A stretch of DNA of 64,000 nucleotides from Modestobacter sp. VKM Ac-2982 (GTDB lineage: Bacteria > Actinomycetota > Actinomycetes > Mycobacteriales > Geodermatophilaceae): assembly GCF_026967935.1 (NCBI RefSeq), contig NZ_JAPVBL010000001.1:850082-914081 (forward strand), in the 5' to 3' direction. Numbering within the stretch: the stretch's first letter is position 1; every line of letters begins with the position of its first letter. Shown here one piece after another: positions 35,098 through 46,792 of this stretch. Below the pieces are notes generated by a model. The model searched no databases, was not told the origin of the DNA, and saw nothing but the letters and a program-made list of their open reading frames with translations. The position numbers and the translations under genes were made by a program.

Positions 35098-36453
35098 GTG
35101 GGTCGGCTCTTCGGGACCGACGGCGTCCGGGGCCGGGCCAACGCCGAGCTGACGCCGGAACTGGCGCTCTCGGTGGCCCGGGCGGCCGCCAGCGTGCTCG
35201 CCGACCGCGACGGGACCTCGCGTCCCGTCGCGGTCGTCGGGCGTGACCCCCGCGCGAGCGGGGAGATGCTCGAGGCCGCGGTCGTCGCCGGCCTGGCGAG
35301 CGCCGGTGCCGAGGTGCTGCGCGTCGGGGTCCTCCCGACCCCCGCGATCGCGCACCTGACCGGCCGCACCGACGCGGACCTGGGCGTGATGCTCTCCGCG
35401 AGCCACAACCCGATGCCCGACAACGGCATCAAGCTGTTCAGTCGGGGTGGGCACAAGCTGCCCGACGCGGTCGAGGCCGCCATCGAGCGGCGGGTGACGG
35501 GCGCCGACGACGGCGACCCCCGCGGCGACCACCGGCCGACCGGCGGGGGCATCGGCCGGGTCCGCGACCTGGCCGGCGCCGCGGAGGACTACACCACCCA
35601 CGTCCTCTCCGCGCTGCGCGAACCCCTGCGGAACCTGCGCGTCGTCGTCGACTGCGCCCACGGAGCCGCCTACCGCTGCGCCCCGGAGGTCTACCGCCGG
35701 GCCGGTGCGCAGGTGCACGTCATCGGTGGCGAGCCCGACGGCTGGAACATCAACGACGGCATCGGGTCCACCCACCTGGGGCCGCTGATCGAGGCCGTCG
35801 CGCGGCACGGTGCCGACATCGGCATCGCCCACGACGGGGACGCCGACCGCTGCCTGGCCGTCACCGCCCAGGGCGAGGTCGTCGACGGCGATGCGATCCT
35901 GGCGATCTGCGCACTGGCGCTGCACGAGAGCGGCAACCTGGCCGGCGACACGGTCGTCGCCACCGTGATGAGCAACCTCGGCTTCCACCACACCATGCGC
36001 GCTGCCGGCATCACCGTGCAGACGACCGCCGTGGGCGACCGCTACGTCCTCGAGGCGCTCCGCTCGCGTGGGCTCTCCCTCGGTGGTGAGCAGAGCGGCC
36101 ACCTGGTCTTCCTGGACTGGGCGACCACCGGTGACGGGCTGCTCACCGGGCTGGCGCTGCTGTCCCGGATGAGCGCCACCGGCGCCTCGCTGGCCGAGCT
36201 GGCCTCGGTCGTGCAGCGGCTGCCGCAGACGCTGGTCAACGTGCCGGTGACCGACCGGCTCGCGGTGGCGGAGAGCGACGCGGTCGCTCGGGCCGTCAAC
36301 GCGGTCGAGGCCGAGCTGGGCGACTCGGGCCGGGTGCTGTTGCGCCCCTCGGGCACCGAGCAGCTGGTGCGCGTGATGGTCGAGGCGCCGACGCAGGACC
36401 AGGCTGACACCGTCGCCGCTCGGCTGGCAGAGGTCGTCGCCGCCACCCGCTGA
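35098..36453 (+). CDS. glmM: Phosphoglucosamine mutase
   Basis: 451 residues from GTG 35098 ([18 protein letters not shown]). Interconverts glucosamine-6-P and glucosamine-1-P for UDP-GlcNAc and peptidoglycan synthesis. The phosphoserine loop [12 protein letters not shown], metal-binding [20 protein letters not shown] and phosphate-binding [14 protein letters not shown] are intact. It follows rpsI closely, the standard actinobacterial rplM-rpsI-glmM order. Confidence 0.97.
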   Translation: MGRLFGTDGVRGRANAELTPELALSVARAAASVLADRDGTSRPVAVVGRDPRASGEMLEAAVVAGLASAGAEVLRVGVLPTPAIAHLTGRTDADLGVMLSASHNPMPDNGIKLFSRGGHKLPDAVEAAIERRVTGADDGDPRGDHRPTGGGIGRVRDLAGAAEDYTTHVLSALREPLRNLRVVVDCAHGAAYRCAPEVYRRAGAQVHVIGGEPDGWNINDGIGSTHLGPLIEAVARHGADIGIAHDGDADRCLAVTAQGEVVDGDAILAICALALHESGNLAGDTVVATVMSNLGFHHTMRAAGITVQTTAVGDRYVLEALRSRGLSLGGEQSGHLVFLDWATTGDGLLTGLALLSRMSATGASLAELASVVQRLPQTLVNVPVTDRLAVAESDAVARAVNAVEAELGDSGRVLLRPSGTEQLVRVMVEAPTQDQADTVAARLAEVVAATR

Positions 36454-36591
36454 CCCCCCGTCGGCAGCTGGGTGGGCGTGCTGCTCGGCGGTGGGACCGT
36501 TCCTCGAGTGTCTGGGGGGACGCGACGAGTGGCCGCTGGTGCATGTGGGGCACGGCTCACGCAGCACGGCGGTGAGCTGGTGCGGAGTCGG

Positions 36592-36597
36592 TATCCT
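36592..36597 (+). promoter_or_regulatory. -10 element for a probably leaderless glmS transcript
   Basis: TATCCT (36592-36597) ends eight bases before the glmS ATG at 36605, so transcription would start at or next to the initiator A. No Shine-Dalgarno sequence is visible before the ATG. No clear -35 is seen. Confidence 0.5.
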
Positions 36598-36604
36598 CGG
36601 TCGA

Positions 36605-38467
<1,863 letters not shown>

Positions 38468-38509
38468 CCGGCCCCGCCGCCAGCATCGACCAGGTGACCT
38501 GATCACCGG

Positions 38510-38545
38510 CTGTCCCCCCGCACCAGCGTTGGTGCGGGGGGACAG
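38510..38545 (+). terminator. glmS terminator
   Basis: Perfect 16-bp stem (38510-38525 with 38530-38545), loop GCGT. It lies between glmS and the acpS operon. Confidence 0.85.
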
Positions 38546-38584
38546 TCGTCGGTGCGGGCGGACGACGGCAGGCAGACTGGGCCG

Positions 38585-38962
38585 GTGATCATCGGGATCG
38601 GTGTCGACGTCTGCCCGGTGGAGCGGTTCGCCGCCTCGCTGATCCGCACCCCGGGGCTGCGGGACCGCCTGTTCACCCCGGCGGAGCAACGCACCCCCGC
38701 CGGTGCCGAGCGCAGCGGCGAGTCGCTGGCGGCGCGCTTCGCCGCCAAGGAGGCCCTGGCCAAGGCACTGGGCGCGCCGGGCGGGCTGCGCTGGCACGAC
38801 GCCGAGGTGGTGGTCGGGGAGCGCGGGCGCCCGCACCTGGAGGTCCGTGGCACGGTGGCCCGGTGCGCGGCCGAGCTGGGCGTCACCTCCTGGCACGTGT
38901 CGCTGAGCCACGACGGGGGCATCGCCTCGGCCATGGTGATCGCCGAGGGAACTGCCCCGTGA
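38585..38962 (+). CDS. acpS: Holo-[acyl-carrier-protein] synthase
   Basis: 125 residues from GTG 38585 ([15 protein letters not shown]). Transfers 4'-phosphopantetheine from CoA to ACP. The Mg-binding GIGVD and [13 protein letters not shown] motifs of AcpS-type transferases are intact. Length normal. It overlaps nnr by 4 bases and heads an operon running to tsaE. Confidence 0.95.
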   Translation: MIIGIGVDVCPVERFAASLIRTPGLRDRLFTPAEQRTPAGAERSGESLAARFAAKEALAKALGAPGGLRWHDAEVVVGERGRPHLEVRGTVARCAAELGVTSWHVSLSHDGGIASAMVIAEGTAP

Positions 38963-40395
38963 TCGGGCTGCACACGGCCGCACAGGTCCGGGACGCCGAG
39001 CAGGCCGTGCTGGCCGGGCTCCCGGCGGGCGCGCTCATGCAGCGGGCCGCGACCGGGCTGGCCACCGTCTGCCTGCGGCTGCTGGGCCGGGGGCAGGGCG
39101 TCCGCGTGGTGCTGCTCGTCGGGTCCGGCGACAACGGCGGCGACGCCCTCTTCGCCGGCGCCCTGCTCGCCCGGCGCGGAGCGGCCGTCACCGCCGTCCT
39201 GCTCGCGCCGGAGCGGGCGCACGCCGAGGGGCTGGCCACGTTCCGCCGGGCCGGCGGGCGGGTGGCCGAGGCGGCCGACGCCGGGCTGCACCGGGCCGAC
39301 CTGGTCCTCGACGGGATCATCGGTCTGGGCGGCACGGGCGGGCTGCGGGAGCCGGCGGCCGCGCTGGTCCGGGAGGCGACCGCCGGGCCGGGGCTGCTGG
39401 TCGCGGTCGACCTGCCCAGCGGCGTCGTCGCCGACACCGGGGAGGTGCCCGGCGATGCCTTCCCCGCGCAGCACACGGTCACCTTCGGCGCGGTCAAGCC
39501 CGGGCTGGTGGTGGGCGCCGGGCGCCGGCAGGCGGGCACGGTGCACCTGGTCGACATCGGGCTCGGCCCCGCGCTGGCCGAGCCGGCGGCCCGGCAGCTG
39601 ACCGACGCCGACGTCGTCCCGCACCTGGACGCCCCCGCACCCGACGACGACAAGTACTCCCGCGGCGTGGTCGGTGTGCTGGCCGGGTCGGCCACCTACC
39701 CCGGCGCCGGGGTGCTCTGCACGGGAGCCGCGCTGCGCACCCGGCCGGGCCTGGTCCGGTACGCCGGCACCGCCGCGGACGGCGTCCGGGCCTCCTGGCC
39801 GGAGGCCATCGTCACGTCCGGCCGCCCGGGGGACGCCGGCCGTGTGCAGGCCTGGGTGATCGGCCCAGGGATGGGCACCGACGACGACGCCGCCAGCGTG
39901 CTCGCCGAGGTGCTGGCGACCGACCTGCCGGTGGTGGTCGACGCCGACGGGCTGACCCTGGTCGCCCAGCGGCCGGAGCTGGTGGGCGAGCGGACCGCGC
40001 CCACCGTGCTCACCCCGCACGACCGCGAGTTCGCGCGCCTCTTCGGTGAGGTCGGCACCGACCGGATGGCCGCGACCCGCCGCGGTGCCGCGGAGCTGGG
40101 CTGCACCGTGCTGCTCAAGGGGGATGCCACCGTCGTCGCCGACGCGGCCGGCACCACCTTCGTCAACGGCACCGGCACCCCGTGGCTGGCGACCGCGGGC
40201 ACCGGCGACGTGCTCGCCGGGGTGCTGGGTGCCGTGCTGGCCACCGGGCTGCCGGCGGCGGAGGCCGCGGCCGTCGCCGCCCACCTGCACGGCCGGGCCG
40301 GGCAGCTGGCCGCCGAACAGGGACCGCTGATCGCCGGGGACCTGGTCCGCCGGCTGCCCGAGACGCTGGCCCGGCTGCGCGCCGGTGCCGGCTGA
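38959..40395 (+). CDS. nnr: Bifunctional NAD(P)H-hydrate epimerase / ADP-dependent dehydratase
   Basis: 478 residues from GTG 38959. The N-terminal YjeF_N epimerase (about 1-205) has [21 protein letters not shown] and the Asp of [14 protein letters not shown]. The C-terminal ribokinase-like dehydratase (about 225-475) has [23 protein letters not shown] and [23 protein letters not shown]. It repairs hydrated NAD(P)H. Fusion of both activities is usual in bacteria. Confidence 0.95.
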   Translation: MIGLHTAAQVRDAEQAVLAGLPAGALMQRAATGLATVCLRLLGRGQGVRVVLLVGSGDNGGDALFAGALLARRGAAVTAVLLAPERAHAEGLATFRRAGGRVAEAADAGLHRADLVLDGIIGLGGTGGLREPAAALVREATAGPGLLVAVDLPSGVVADTGEVPGDAFPAQHTVTFGAVKPGLVVGAGRRQAGTVHLVDIGLGPALAEPAARQLTDADVVPHLDAPAPDDDKYSRGVVGVLAGSATYPGAGVLCTGAALRTRPGLVRYAGTAADGVRASWPEAIVTSGRPGDAGRVQAWVIGPGMGTDDDAASVLAEVLATDLPVVVDADGLTLVAQRPELVGERTAPTVLTPHDREFARLFGEVGTDRMAATRRGAAELGCTVLLKGDATVVADAAGTTFVNGTGTPWLATAGTGDVLAGVLGAVLATGLPAAEAAAVAAHLHGRAGQLAAEQGPLIAGDLVRRLPETLARLRAGAG

Positions 40396-40422
40396 CCGCG
40401 GCGGCCTGGGACAGTGGGCGGT

Positions 40423-41574
40423 GTGACGCAGGTGCAGCAGGTGCTGGGCAGCCGGGCCGAGGTGGTCGTCGACCTCGACGCGATCGCGGAGAACACCGCG
40501 GCGCTGCGCGCGCGGGCCGGCCGGCCGCTGATGGCCGTGGTCAAGGCCGACGGCTACGGTCACGGGCTGGTCCCCGCTGCCCGGGCGGCGCTGGCCGGCG
40601 GGGCCGACGCCCTCGGGGTGACGGTGCTGGAGGAGGCGCTCGCGTTGCGCGCCGCCGGGGTCGCCGCGCCCCTGCTGTCCTGGCAGCACGGGCCGGGGGA
40701 GGACTACGCCGCGGCCCTGGCCGCCGACGTCGAGCTGTCGGTCAACGCCGAGTGGGCGCTGGCCGAGGTCGTCGACGCTGCGCGCGCCACCGGCCGCACC
40801 GCCCGCGTGCAGCTGTTCGCCGACACCGGCCTGTCCCGCGAGGGGGCGACCCCGGAGGCGTGGCCCGGGCTGGTGGCCGCCGCGGTGCGCGCCCAGGCCG
40901 ACGGCGACCTCGTCGTGACCGGGCTGTGGAGCCACCTCGCCTACGCCGACGCCCCCACCCACCCGACGATCGCCCGCCAGGTGCAGGTCTTCGAGGAGGC
41001 GGTGGCGCTGGCCGGGCGGGCCGGGCTGACCGACGTCCGCCGGCACCTGGCCAACTCGGCGGCCACGATCGCGCTGCCGGAGACGTGGTACGACATGGTC
41101 CGGCCCGGGGTCGCGCTGTACGGCCTGGACCCGCTGGGCGGCGACCCGGGGCAGTACGGGCTCCGCCCGGCGATGACGGTCCAGGCCCGGGTGGCGCTGA
41201 CCAAGCGGGTGCCGGCCGGGACCGGGGTCTCCTACGGCCACACCTACGCCCCGGACCGTGAGACGACGCTGGCCCTGGTGCCGGTCGGCTACGCCGACGG
41301 GGTGCCCCGCGCCGCCGGGAACCGGGCGCCGGTGTTCGCCGCCGGGGCGCAGCGGACGATCGCCGGCCGGGTCTGCATGGACCAGTTCGTCCTCGACGTG
41401 GGCGACGACCCGATCGCACCGGGCGACGCGGTGGTGCTGTGGGGCTCGGGGGCGGACGGCGAGCCGACCGCCCAGCAGTGGGCCGACGCGGTCGACACCA
41501 TCCACTACGAGCTCGTCACCCGGGTGGGCGGCCGCTTCTCCCGCCGCTACGTCGGCACCGCGGGGACCGCCTGA
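40423..41574 (+). CDS. alr: Alanine racemase
   Basis: 383 residues from GTG 40423; GTG 40414 is an alternative. PLP enzyme making D-alanine for peptidoglycan. The PLP lysine is in AVVKADGYGHG; the catalytic Tyr of the partner subunit is in GVSYGHTYAP; GYADGVPRAAGN and AGRVCMDQFVLDVG are also diagnostic. Its TGA overlaps the next ATG by one base. Confidence 0.97.
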   Translation: MTQVQQVLGSRAEVVVDLDAIAENTAALRARAGRPLMAVVKADGYGHGLVPAARAALAGGADALGVTVLEEALALRAAGVAAPLLSWQHGPGEDYAAALAADVELSVNAEWALAEVVDAARATGRTARVQLFADTGLSREGATPEAWPGLVAAAVRAQADGDLVVTGLWSHLAYADAPTHPTIARQVQVFEEAVALAGRAGLTDVRRHLANSAATIALPETWYDMVRPGVALYGLDPLGGDPGQYGLRPAMTVQARVALTKRVPAGTGVSYGHTYAPDRETTLALVPVGYADGVPRAAGNRAPVFAAGAQRTIAGRVCMDQFVLDVGDDPIAPGDAVVLWGSGADGEPTAQQWADAVDTIHYELVTRVGGRFSRRYVGTAGTA

Positions 41575-42761
41575 TGGCGCAGCACGGCCACCTCCGCCTG
41601 GGCCGCACGGCCGGCCTGGTCGGCGCCGCGGTCGGCCTGGCCGCCGCGGGGACGGCGGTCGGGGTCGCCGTCACCCGGACGGCGACGGCCCGGGTGCGGG
41701 CCGGCCAGCTGGCCGGTCAGCGCGGGGAGAACGGCCGCCCCGTCGAGGACGTGCCGGTGAACCAGCTGCGCCGGGAGGACCCGCTGGGCGCCGGCCGCCG
41801 TACCGCCGACCGCACGGTGGTGGTGCGGGCCGACGACGGGGTGGCGCTCACGGTCGAGGAGGTCGGCCCGACCGATGCGCCGCTGACCGTCGTCTTCGTG
41901 CACGGCTACGCGCTGTCCATGGCCTCCTGGACGTTCCAGCGCAGGGACCTCGGCGAGCAGCTGGCCACCGCCAACGGCCACCGGCCCACCGCGCGCCTGG
42001 TCTTCTACGACCAGCGGGGGCACGGCGCCTCCGGCCGCGGTGCCCCCGAGCGCTCGACGATCGACCAGCTGGCCGCGGACCTGGAGTCGGTGCTCACCGC
42101 GCGGGTGCCGCGCGGGCCGGTGGTGCTCGTCGGTCACTCGATGGGCGGGATGACGGTGCTCGCACTCGCCCAGCGACGGCCGGAGCTGTTCGGGACCCGG
42201 GTCGCCGGGGTGGCGCTGGTGTCCACCTCCAGCGGCAACCTCGGCGACCTGGACTTCGGGCTGCCCGCGCTGCTGACCCGGGTGCGCGCCACGGTGCTGC
42301 CAGTGGCGGTCTGGGCCATGCGCCGCAGGCCCGGGCTCGCCGAGGTGACCCGGCGACTGGCCAAGGACGTCGTGTCGGCGGTCACCTGGTCGATGTCGTT
42401 CTCCTCCACCGGCGTCGACCCGGCACTGGGGCGCTACGTGGACGCGATGATCGCCGGGACCCCGGTCGACGTGGTCGCCGAGTTCTACCCGGCGATCGCC
42501 GGACTGGACGTCAGCGGCGCGATCGAGCCGTTGTGCCGGGTGCCGACCGTGGTGCTCACCGGCGACGCGGACAAGCTGATCCCCAAGGCGCACAGCGAGC
42601 GGATCCGGACGCGGCTCGAGGAGTCGGGGGACGGCGCCGTCGAGTACGTCGCCGTCCCGGACGCCGGGCACCTGGTGCCGCTGGAGCACCCGGGACAGGT
42701 CACCGACGTGCTGGCCGGCCTGATCCGCCGGGTCGCCGCCGGGCAACGCCCCGCCGACTGA
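41574..42761 (+). CDS. Membrane-anchored alpha/beta hydrolase
   Basis: 395 residues from ATG 41574, overlapping the alr stop. Residues ~10-33 form a hydrophobic segment (GLVGAAVGLAAAGTAVGVAVT), so it is probably anchored with the catalytic domain outside or at the membrane. The nucleophile elbow is GHSMGG; FVHGYALSMASW is the oxyanion region and the His lies in PDAGHLVPLEHP. Homologues commonly sit between alr and tsaE in actinobacteria; substrate unknown. Confidence 0.85.
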   Translation: MAQHGHLRLGRTAGLVGAAVGLAAAGTAVGVAVTRTATARVRAGQLAGQRGENGRPVEDVPVNQLRREDPLGAGRRTADRTVVVRADDGVALTVEEVGPTDAPLTVVFVHGYALSMASWTFQRRDLGEQLATANGHRPTARLVFYDQRGHGASGRGAPERSTIDQLAADLESVLTARVPRGPVVLVGHSMGGMTVLALAQRRPELFGTRVAGVALVSTSSGNLGDLDFGLPALLTRVRATVLPVAVWAMRRRPGLAEVTRRLAKDVVSAVTWSMSFSSTGVDPALGRYVDAMIAGTPVDVVAEFYPAIAGLDVSGAIEPLCRVPTVVLTGDADKLIPKAHSERIRTRLEESGDGAVEYVAVPDAGHLVPLEHPGQVTDVLAGLIRRVAAGQRPAD

Positions 42762-42794
42762 CCCCCGACCGGGCCCCGGTCGTAGGGTGCTGGC

Positions 42795-43412
42795 GTGGCT
42801 GCTCCCCGACCCGACGCGGCCGCCGGCGAGGTGGCGGCGACCGCCGCGGCCGCGCCGGACTGGGCCTCGCTCGCCGAGGTCGCCCGCTCCTGCGTCGCCT
42901 GCCCCGAGCTGGCCGCCACCCGGCAGCACGTCGTCGTCGGGGACGTGCCGGTGACGGGTCGGCCGCGGCTGGTGGTCGTGGGGGAGGCCCCCGGGGCCAC
43001 CGAGGACGAGACCGGCCGGCCGTTCGTGGGGAAGAGTGGTGCGCTGCTGGACCTGCTGCTCGGCGAGGCCGGCCTGGCCCGCGAGGAGGTGGCCGTGCTC
43101 AACATCGTGAAGTGCCGCCCACCGGGCAACCGGACCCCGAGGGCCCCCGAGGTCGCCCGGTGCAGCGGCTGGCTGCGCCGCCAGCTCGACCTGCTCGGCG
43201 CCGACGTCGTGGTCGCCCTTGGGCTCTCCTCGGCGAAGTGGTTCCTCGGCCCGCGCACCGTGCTCGGCCAGGTGCGTGGCCGGGCGCACGACGTCGACGG
43301 GCGTGCCGTGTGGGTCACCTACCACCCGTCGGCGGCGATCCGGTTCGGTCCGAACGGTGCCCCGCGAGCCGCGCTCGCCGCCGACCTGCGCGCCGTGGCG
43401 GGCTCGCTGTGA
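42795..43412 (+). CDS. Family 4 (Fe-S) uracil-DNA glycosylase
   Basis: 205 residues from GTG 42795. Motif 1 VVVGEAPGATEDETGRPFVG and motif 2 VTYHPSAAIRF match family 4. Four Cys in the order Cys33-x2-Cys36 ... Cys107-x15-Cys123 fit a [4Fe-4S] site. The KRRIH-type insert of UdgX is absent. It excises uracil from DNA for base-excision repair. The stop overlaps the tsaE start (GTGA). Confidence 0.88.
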   Translation: MAAPRPDAAAGEVAATAAAAPDWASLAEVARSCVACPELAATRQHVVVGDVPVTGRPRLVVVGEAPGATEDETGRPFVGKSGALLDLLLGEAGLAREEVAVLNIVKCRPPGNRTPRAPEVARCSGWLRRQLDLLGADVVVALGLSSAKWFLGPRTVLGQVRGRAHDVDGRAVWVTYHPSAAIRFGPNGAPRAALAADLRAVAGSL

Positions 43413-43861
43413 GGCGCGCGCACGAGCTGCCCACCGTCGCCGACACCCAGGCCTTCGGCCGCGAGCTGGCCGGGTTGCTGCGGGCCGGCGACCTGGTCGT
43501 GCTGGCCGGTCCCCTGGGTGCGGGGAAGACGGCCCTCACCCAGGGCATCGGCGCCGGCCTCGGGGTGCCCGGCCCGGTGACCTCGCCGACCTTCGTGCTG
43601 GCCCGGGTGCACCGCGGCGGACGGGTCCCGCTGGTGCACGTCGACGCCTACCGGCTGGCCGGCATGGCCGACGTCGACGACCTGGACCTGGACGCCACCA
43701 CCGACGAGGCGGTCACGGTCGTCGAGTGGGGGCACGGCCTGGTGGAGCAGCTGGCCGACGAGCACCTGGTGGTCGAGCTCGACCGGCGGGACGACGACGT
43801 CCGCACCGCCCTGCTGGTGCCCGTCGGCCCGGGCTGGGAGCAGCGGCTCACCGACGCCTGA
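43409..43861 (+). CDS. tsaE: tRNA t6A biosynthesis ATPase TsaE
   Basis: 150 residues from GTG 43409. Walker A LAGPLGAGKTALTQGIG, then VTSPTFVLARVH and VDAYRLAG, then the VVEWGHGL (EWxx) segment characteristic of TsaE/YjeE. It is the ATPase of the TsaB-TsaD-TsaE complex that makes t6A37 on ANN-decoding tRNAs. Its partners tsaB and tsaD lie downstream but are separated by a reverse-strand gene. Confidence 0.95.
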   Translation: MRRAHELPTVADTQAFGRELAGLLRAGDLVVLAGPLGAGKTALTQGIGAGLGVPGPVTSPTFVLARVHRGGRVPLVHVDAYRLAGMADVDDLDLDATTDEAVTVVEWGHGLVEQLADEHLVVELDRRDDDVRTALLVPVGPGWEQRLTDA

Positions 43862-43864
43862 GGC

Positions 43865-44545
43865 TCAGCCGGCCCGCTCGACGATCGGGCGCAGCAGCGC
43901 CGCCAGTTCGGCCGGCGCGGCCAGGAACGGTGAGTGGCCGGCGTCCAGCCGGAGCACGGTGCCGGCGCGGGTGGACATCGCCTCCTGGGCGGCGACCGGG
44001 ATGGCCTGGTCCTGCTCGCAGACGACGTAGGTGCTCGGCAGCTCCGTCCAGGCGGCGCGGCTCAGCGGCTGGGTGAGCGCGGCCGTGGACTGCAGCTGCA
44101 GCTCGGCCACCGCCTGCCGGGTGAGCTCGGGGGAGACGCCGTTGTAGAACACCGTCTCCGGCGCGGTGGCCCGCACGTGCGTCGGGTGCAGCTCCTGCCA
44201 GGGCGGGACCTGTCCGCCCAGGCTGCTCACCAGCGAGTCGCCCACGTCGAGCTGGAAGGCGCACAGGTAGACCAGGTGCGCCACGCCCAGTTCCGCGCTG
44301 GCCGCCTCGCTGATCGGGATCCCGCCGTAGGAGTGCCCCACCAGGACGACGGGCCCCTCGACCCCGGCGAGCGCGTCCCGGACGGCCGCGGCGTCGGCGG
44401 TGAGGTCGCCGAGCGACTGCGGGTCGGTGCCGGAGCTGGGCAGCGCGACGCGGACGACGTCGACGCCGGGCAGGTGGTCGACCAGCGGCTGCCAGCACCA
44501 CGGGGTGTGCCAGGCGCCGTGGACCAGGACCAGGGTGGCGGGCAT
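43865..44545 (-). CDS. Alpha/beta hydrolase (RutD/esterase-like, soluble)
   Basis: 226 residues. LVLVHGAWHTPWCWQPLVDHLPG, nucleophile VLVGHSYGGIPISEAA, acid in CEQDQAIPVAAQ and His in LDAGHSPFLAAP give a complete Ser-Asp-His triad. This small hydrolase type resembles methylesterase/EstA-like proteins. It is inserted in reverse orientation, ending 3 bases from the tsaE stop and diverging from tsaB. Substrate unknown. Confidence 0.85.
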   Translation of the reverse strand: MPATLVLVHGAWHTPWCWQPLVDHLPGVDVVRVALPSSGTDPQSLGDLTADAAAVRDALAGVEGPVVLVGHSYGGIPISEAASAELGVAHLVYLCAFQLDVGDSLVSSLGGQVPPWQELHPTHVRATAPETVFYNGVSPELTRQAVAELQLQSTAALTQPLSRAAWTELPSTYVVCEQDQAIPVAAQEAMSTRAGTVLRLDAGHSPFLAAPAELAALLRPIVERAG

Positions 44546-44580
44546 GTGGGTTCCTCGTCGTCGGGGGCAGTGGACGCGCA

Positions 44581-44590
44581 GTTGATCAAC
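44581..44590. promoter_or_regulatory. Perfect 10-bp palindrome between divergent hydrolase and tsaB
   Basis: GTTGATCAAC, in the 110-base divergent region. The TTGATCAA core resembles operators of MarR-type regulators, but no such regulator gene is adjacent. Confidence 0.3.
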
Positions 44591-44655
44591 AAGGCGGCCT
44601 CGGGCGCAACCGCCCGGCCGCTGCCGACGGGGCGCGGCATCTACCCTCGACGGTC

Positions 44656-45285
44656 GTGCTCGTCCTCGCGCTCGACACGGCCACCCCGACCCTCGTGGTC
44701 GGCCTCGCCCGCTGGACCGCCGGTGGCCCCGCCGACGTGCTCACCGAGCGCGGGCTGCCCTCGGGCAATCGGCACGCCGAGCTGCTCACCCCCGCGATCC
44801 GGGAGGTCCTCAGCACCGCCGGCGTCGCGATGGCCGACCTGGACGCCGTCGTCGTCGGCCTCGGGCCGGGACCGTTCACCGGCCTGCGGGTCGGCATCGT
44901 CACCGCAGCCGCCCTGGGGGACGCCCGCGGGATCCCGGTGCACGGGGTCTGCTCGCTGGACGCGGTCGGCGACGGCGCCCGGTCGGTGGTCACCGACGCC
45001 CGGCGCAAGGAGGTCCACTGGGCCACCTACGACGACACCGGGGCGCGGCTCTCCGGCCCCGGGGTGGACCGGCCGGAGGACGCCCCGGTCGCCGACCCGG
45101 TCGTCGGGGACATCCGGTTCGCCGAGCGGCTGGGTCGCGAGGTCATCGCCGCAGAGGTCACCACTGCCGGGCTGCTGCGCGCCGCCGTCCCCGTGCTGGG
45201 CCGGCCACCGGCGCCGCTGGAGCCGCTGTACCTGCGCCGTCCCGACGCGGTGCCCTCGGTGACCCGCAAGCCGGTCTCACAGTGA
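44656..45285 (+). CDS. tsaB: tRNA t6A biosynthesis protein TsaB
   Basis: 209 residues from GTG 44656. ASKHA-fold protein with [15 protein letters not shown] and [19 protein letters not shown], the TsaB signatures. It acts as an adaptor to TsaD. GTGA-type 4-base overlap with rimI. Confidence 0.94.
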   Translation: MLVLALDTATPTLVVGLARWTAGGPADVLTERGLPSGNRHAELLTPAIREVLSTAGVAMADLDAVVVGLGPGPFTGLRVGIVTAAALGDARGIPVHGVCSLDAVGDGARSVVTDARRKEVHWATYDDTGARLSGPGVDRPEDAPVADPVVGDIRFAERLGREVIAAEVTTAGLLRAAVPVLGRPPAPLEPLYLRRPDAVPSVTRKPVSQ

Positions 45286-45731
45286 CGGTGCAGCTGCGCG
45301 ACATGACGGTCGCCGACCTGCCGGCCGTGATGGGTCTCGAGGAGGAGCTCTTCGCCCCCGACACCTGGACCGAGTGGATGTACCGGGACGAGCTCGCCCG
45401 CCCCGACACCCGGCACTACCTGGTCGCCGTCGACGCCGACGCCGTGCTCGGCTACGCGGGGCTGATCAGCTACCCCTACGAGGCGCACATCGCCACCATC
45501 GGGGTCACCGGCACGCGGCAGCACGAGGGGATCGGGGCGCTGCTGCTGGACGCGCTGCTCGCCGAGGCGGACGGGCGGCGCACGCCGGTGCTGCTGGAGG
45601 TGCGCGAGGACGACGAGGCGACCCAGGCGTTCTACCGCCGGCGCGGGTTCGCCGAGATCGGCCGCCGCCCGAACTACTACCCGCTCAGTGGGAAGGACGC
45701 CGTCGTGATGCTGCGGGAGGTGCGGCGATGA
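45282..45731 (+). CDS. rimI: Ribosomal protein S18-alanine N-acetyltransferase RimI
   Basis: 149-residue GNAT acetyltransferase. The acetyl-CoA loop is [16 protein letters not shown] (an R/QxxGxG/A variant), then [28 protein letters not shown]. Position between tsaB and tsaD is the usual actinobacterial arrangement. Overlaps both neighbours by 4 bases. Confidence 0.92.
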   Translation: MTVQLRDMTVADLPAVMGLEEELFAPDTWTEWMYRDELARPDTRHYLVAVDADAVLGYAGLISYPYEAHIATIGVTGTRQHEGIGALLLDALLAEADGRRTPVLLEVREDDEATQAFYRRRGFAEIGRRPNYYPLSGKDAVVMLREVRR

Positions 45732-46762
45732 GCCAGCCGCTGGTGCTGGGGTTCGAGACCTCGTGCGACGAGACCGGCATCGGGCTGGTGCGCGGGCAGA
45801 CGCTGCTCTCCGACGCGCTGGCCACGTCCATGGCCGAGCACGAGCGCTTCGGCGGGGTGGTCCCGGAGATCGCCAGCCGGGCGCACCTGGAGGCGATGGT
45901 CCCCACGGTGCACCGGTCGCTGGCCGACGCCGGGGTGACCCTCGGCGACGTCGACGCGATCGCGGTCACCGCGGGGCCGGGGCTGACCGGCGCGCTGCTG
46001 GTGGGGGTGGCGGCGGCCAAGGCCTACGCGCTGGCCCTCGACGTCCCGCTGTACGGGGTGAACCACCTGGCCGCGCACGTCGCCGTCGACGAGCTGGAGC
46101 ACGGCCGGCTGGCCGAGCCCTCGATCGCGCTGCTCGTCTCCGGCGGGCACAGCTCCCTGCTGCTGGTGCCCGACCTCGCCCAGGACGTGCAGGAGCTGGG
46201 CCGGACGATCGACGACGCCGCGGGGGAGGCCTTCGACAAGGTCGCCCGGGTGCTCGACCTGCCGTTCCCCGGTGGCCCGCCGATCGACCGCGCCGCCCGG
46301 GAGGGCGACCCGCGGGCGATCCCGTTCCCGCGCGGGCTCACCGGCCCCCGGGACGCCACCTACGACTTCTCCTTCTCCGGCCTGAAGACGGCGGTGGCCC
46401 GGTGGGTGGAGGGGCAGCAGCGGGCCGGGGAGCCGGTGTCGGTCGCCGACGTCTCCGCGTCCTTCCAGGAGGCGGTGGTCGACGTGCTGACCGCCAAGGC
46501 GGTGCGGGCCTGCCGCGACCACGGGGTCGACCACCTGGTCATCGGCGGCGGCGTGGCGGCCAACTCGCGACTGCGCGCCCTGGCCCAGGAGCGCTGCGAC
46601 GCCGCCGGGATCGTGCTGCGCACCCCGAGCCCGCGACTGTGCACCGACAACGGCGCGATGGTGGCCGCACTCGGCTCGCGCCTGGTCGAGGCCGGGGTGG
46701 CCCCGGCGCCGGTCGACCTCGGCGCCGACAGCTCCATGCCGATCGACCTGATCTCCCGCTAG
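45728..46762 (+). CDS. tsaD: tRNA t6A threonylcarbamoyltransferase TsaD
   Basis: 344 residues from ATG 45728 ([19 protein letters not shown]). Metal-binding motif is HLAAHV (HxxxH; His within [13 protein letters not shown]) plus the C-terminal [11 protein letters not shown]sp. [13 protein letters not shown] and [15 protein letters not shown] are typical. Catalyses transfer of threonylcarbamoyl to A37. The TAG stop at 46760-46762 lies inside a palindrome. Confidence 0.97.
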   Translation: MSQPLVLGFETSCDETGIGLVRGQTLLSDALATSMAEHERFGGVVPEIASRAHLEAMVPTVHRSLADAGVTLGDVDAIAVTAGPGLTGALLVGVAAAKAYALALDVPLYGVNHLAAHVAVDELEHGRLAEPSIALLVSGGHSSLLLVPDLAQDVQELGRTIDDAAGEAFDKVARVLDLPFPGGPPIDRAAREGDPRAIPFPRGLTGPRDATYDFSFSGLKTAVARWVEGQQRAGEPVSVADVSASFQEAVVDVLTAKAVRACRDHGVDHLVIGGGVAANSRLRALAQERCDAAGIVLRTPSPRLCTDNGAMVAALGSRLVEAGVAPAPVDLGADSSMPIDLISR

Positions 46763-46792
46763 CCCACCAGAATGGCCATCTTGGTGGGCTAG
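46759..46792. terminator. Convergent terminator palindrome holding both stop codons
   Basis: 34-base near-perfect palindrome (32 of 34 positions) starting CTAGCCCACCA and ending TGGTGGGCTAG. The TAG of tsaD (46760-46762) is in the left arm and the TAG of the opposing methyltransferase (46789-46791) is in the right arm. Confidence 0.8.

Noticed and set aside
36454..36604. glmS ribozyme upstream of glmS
   Set aside because: The 150-base gap lacks the ribozyme core, and a -10 element next to the ATG suggests no leader.
38503..41505. 1000-codon minus-strand open frame opposite acpS-nnr-alr
   Set aside because: Antisense to conserved genes in their correct frames; its repetitive Arg/Gly/Pro composition reflects codon bias, not a protein.
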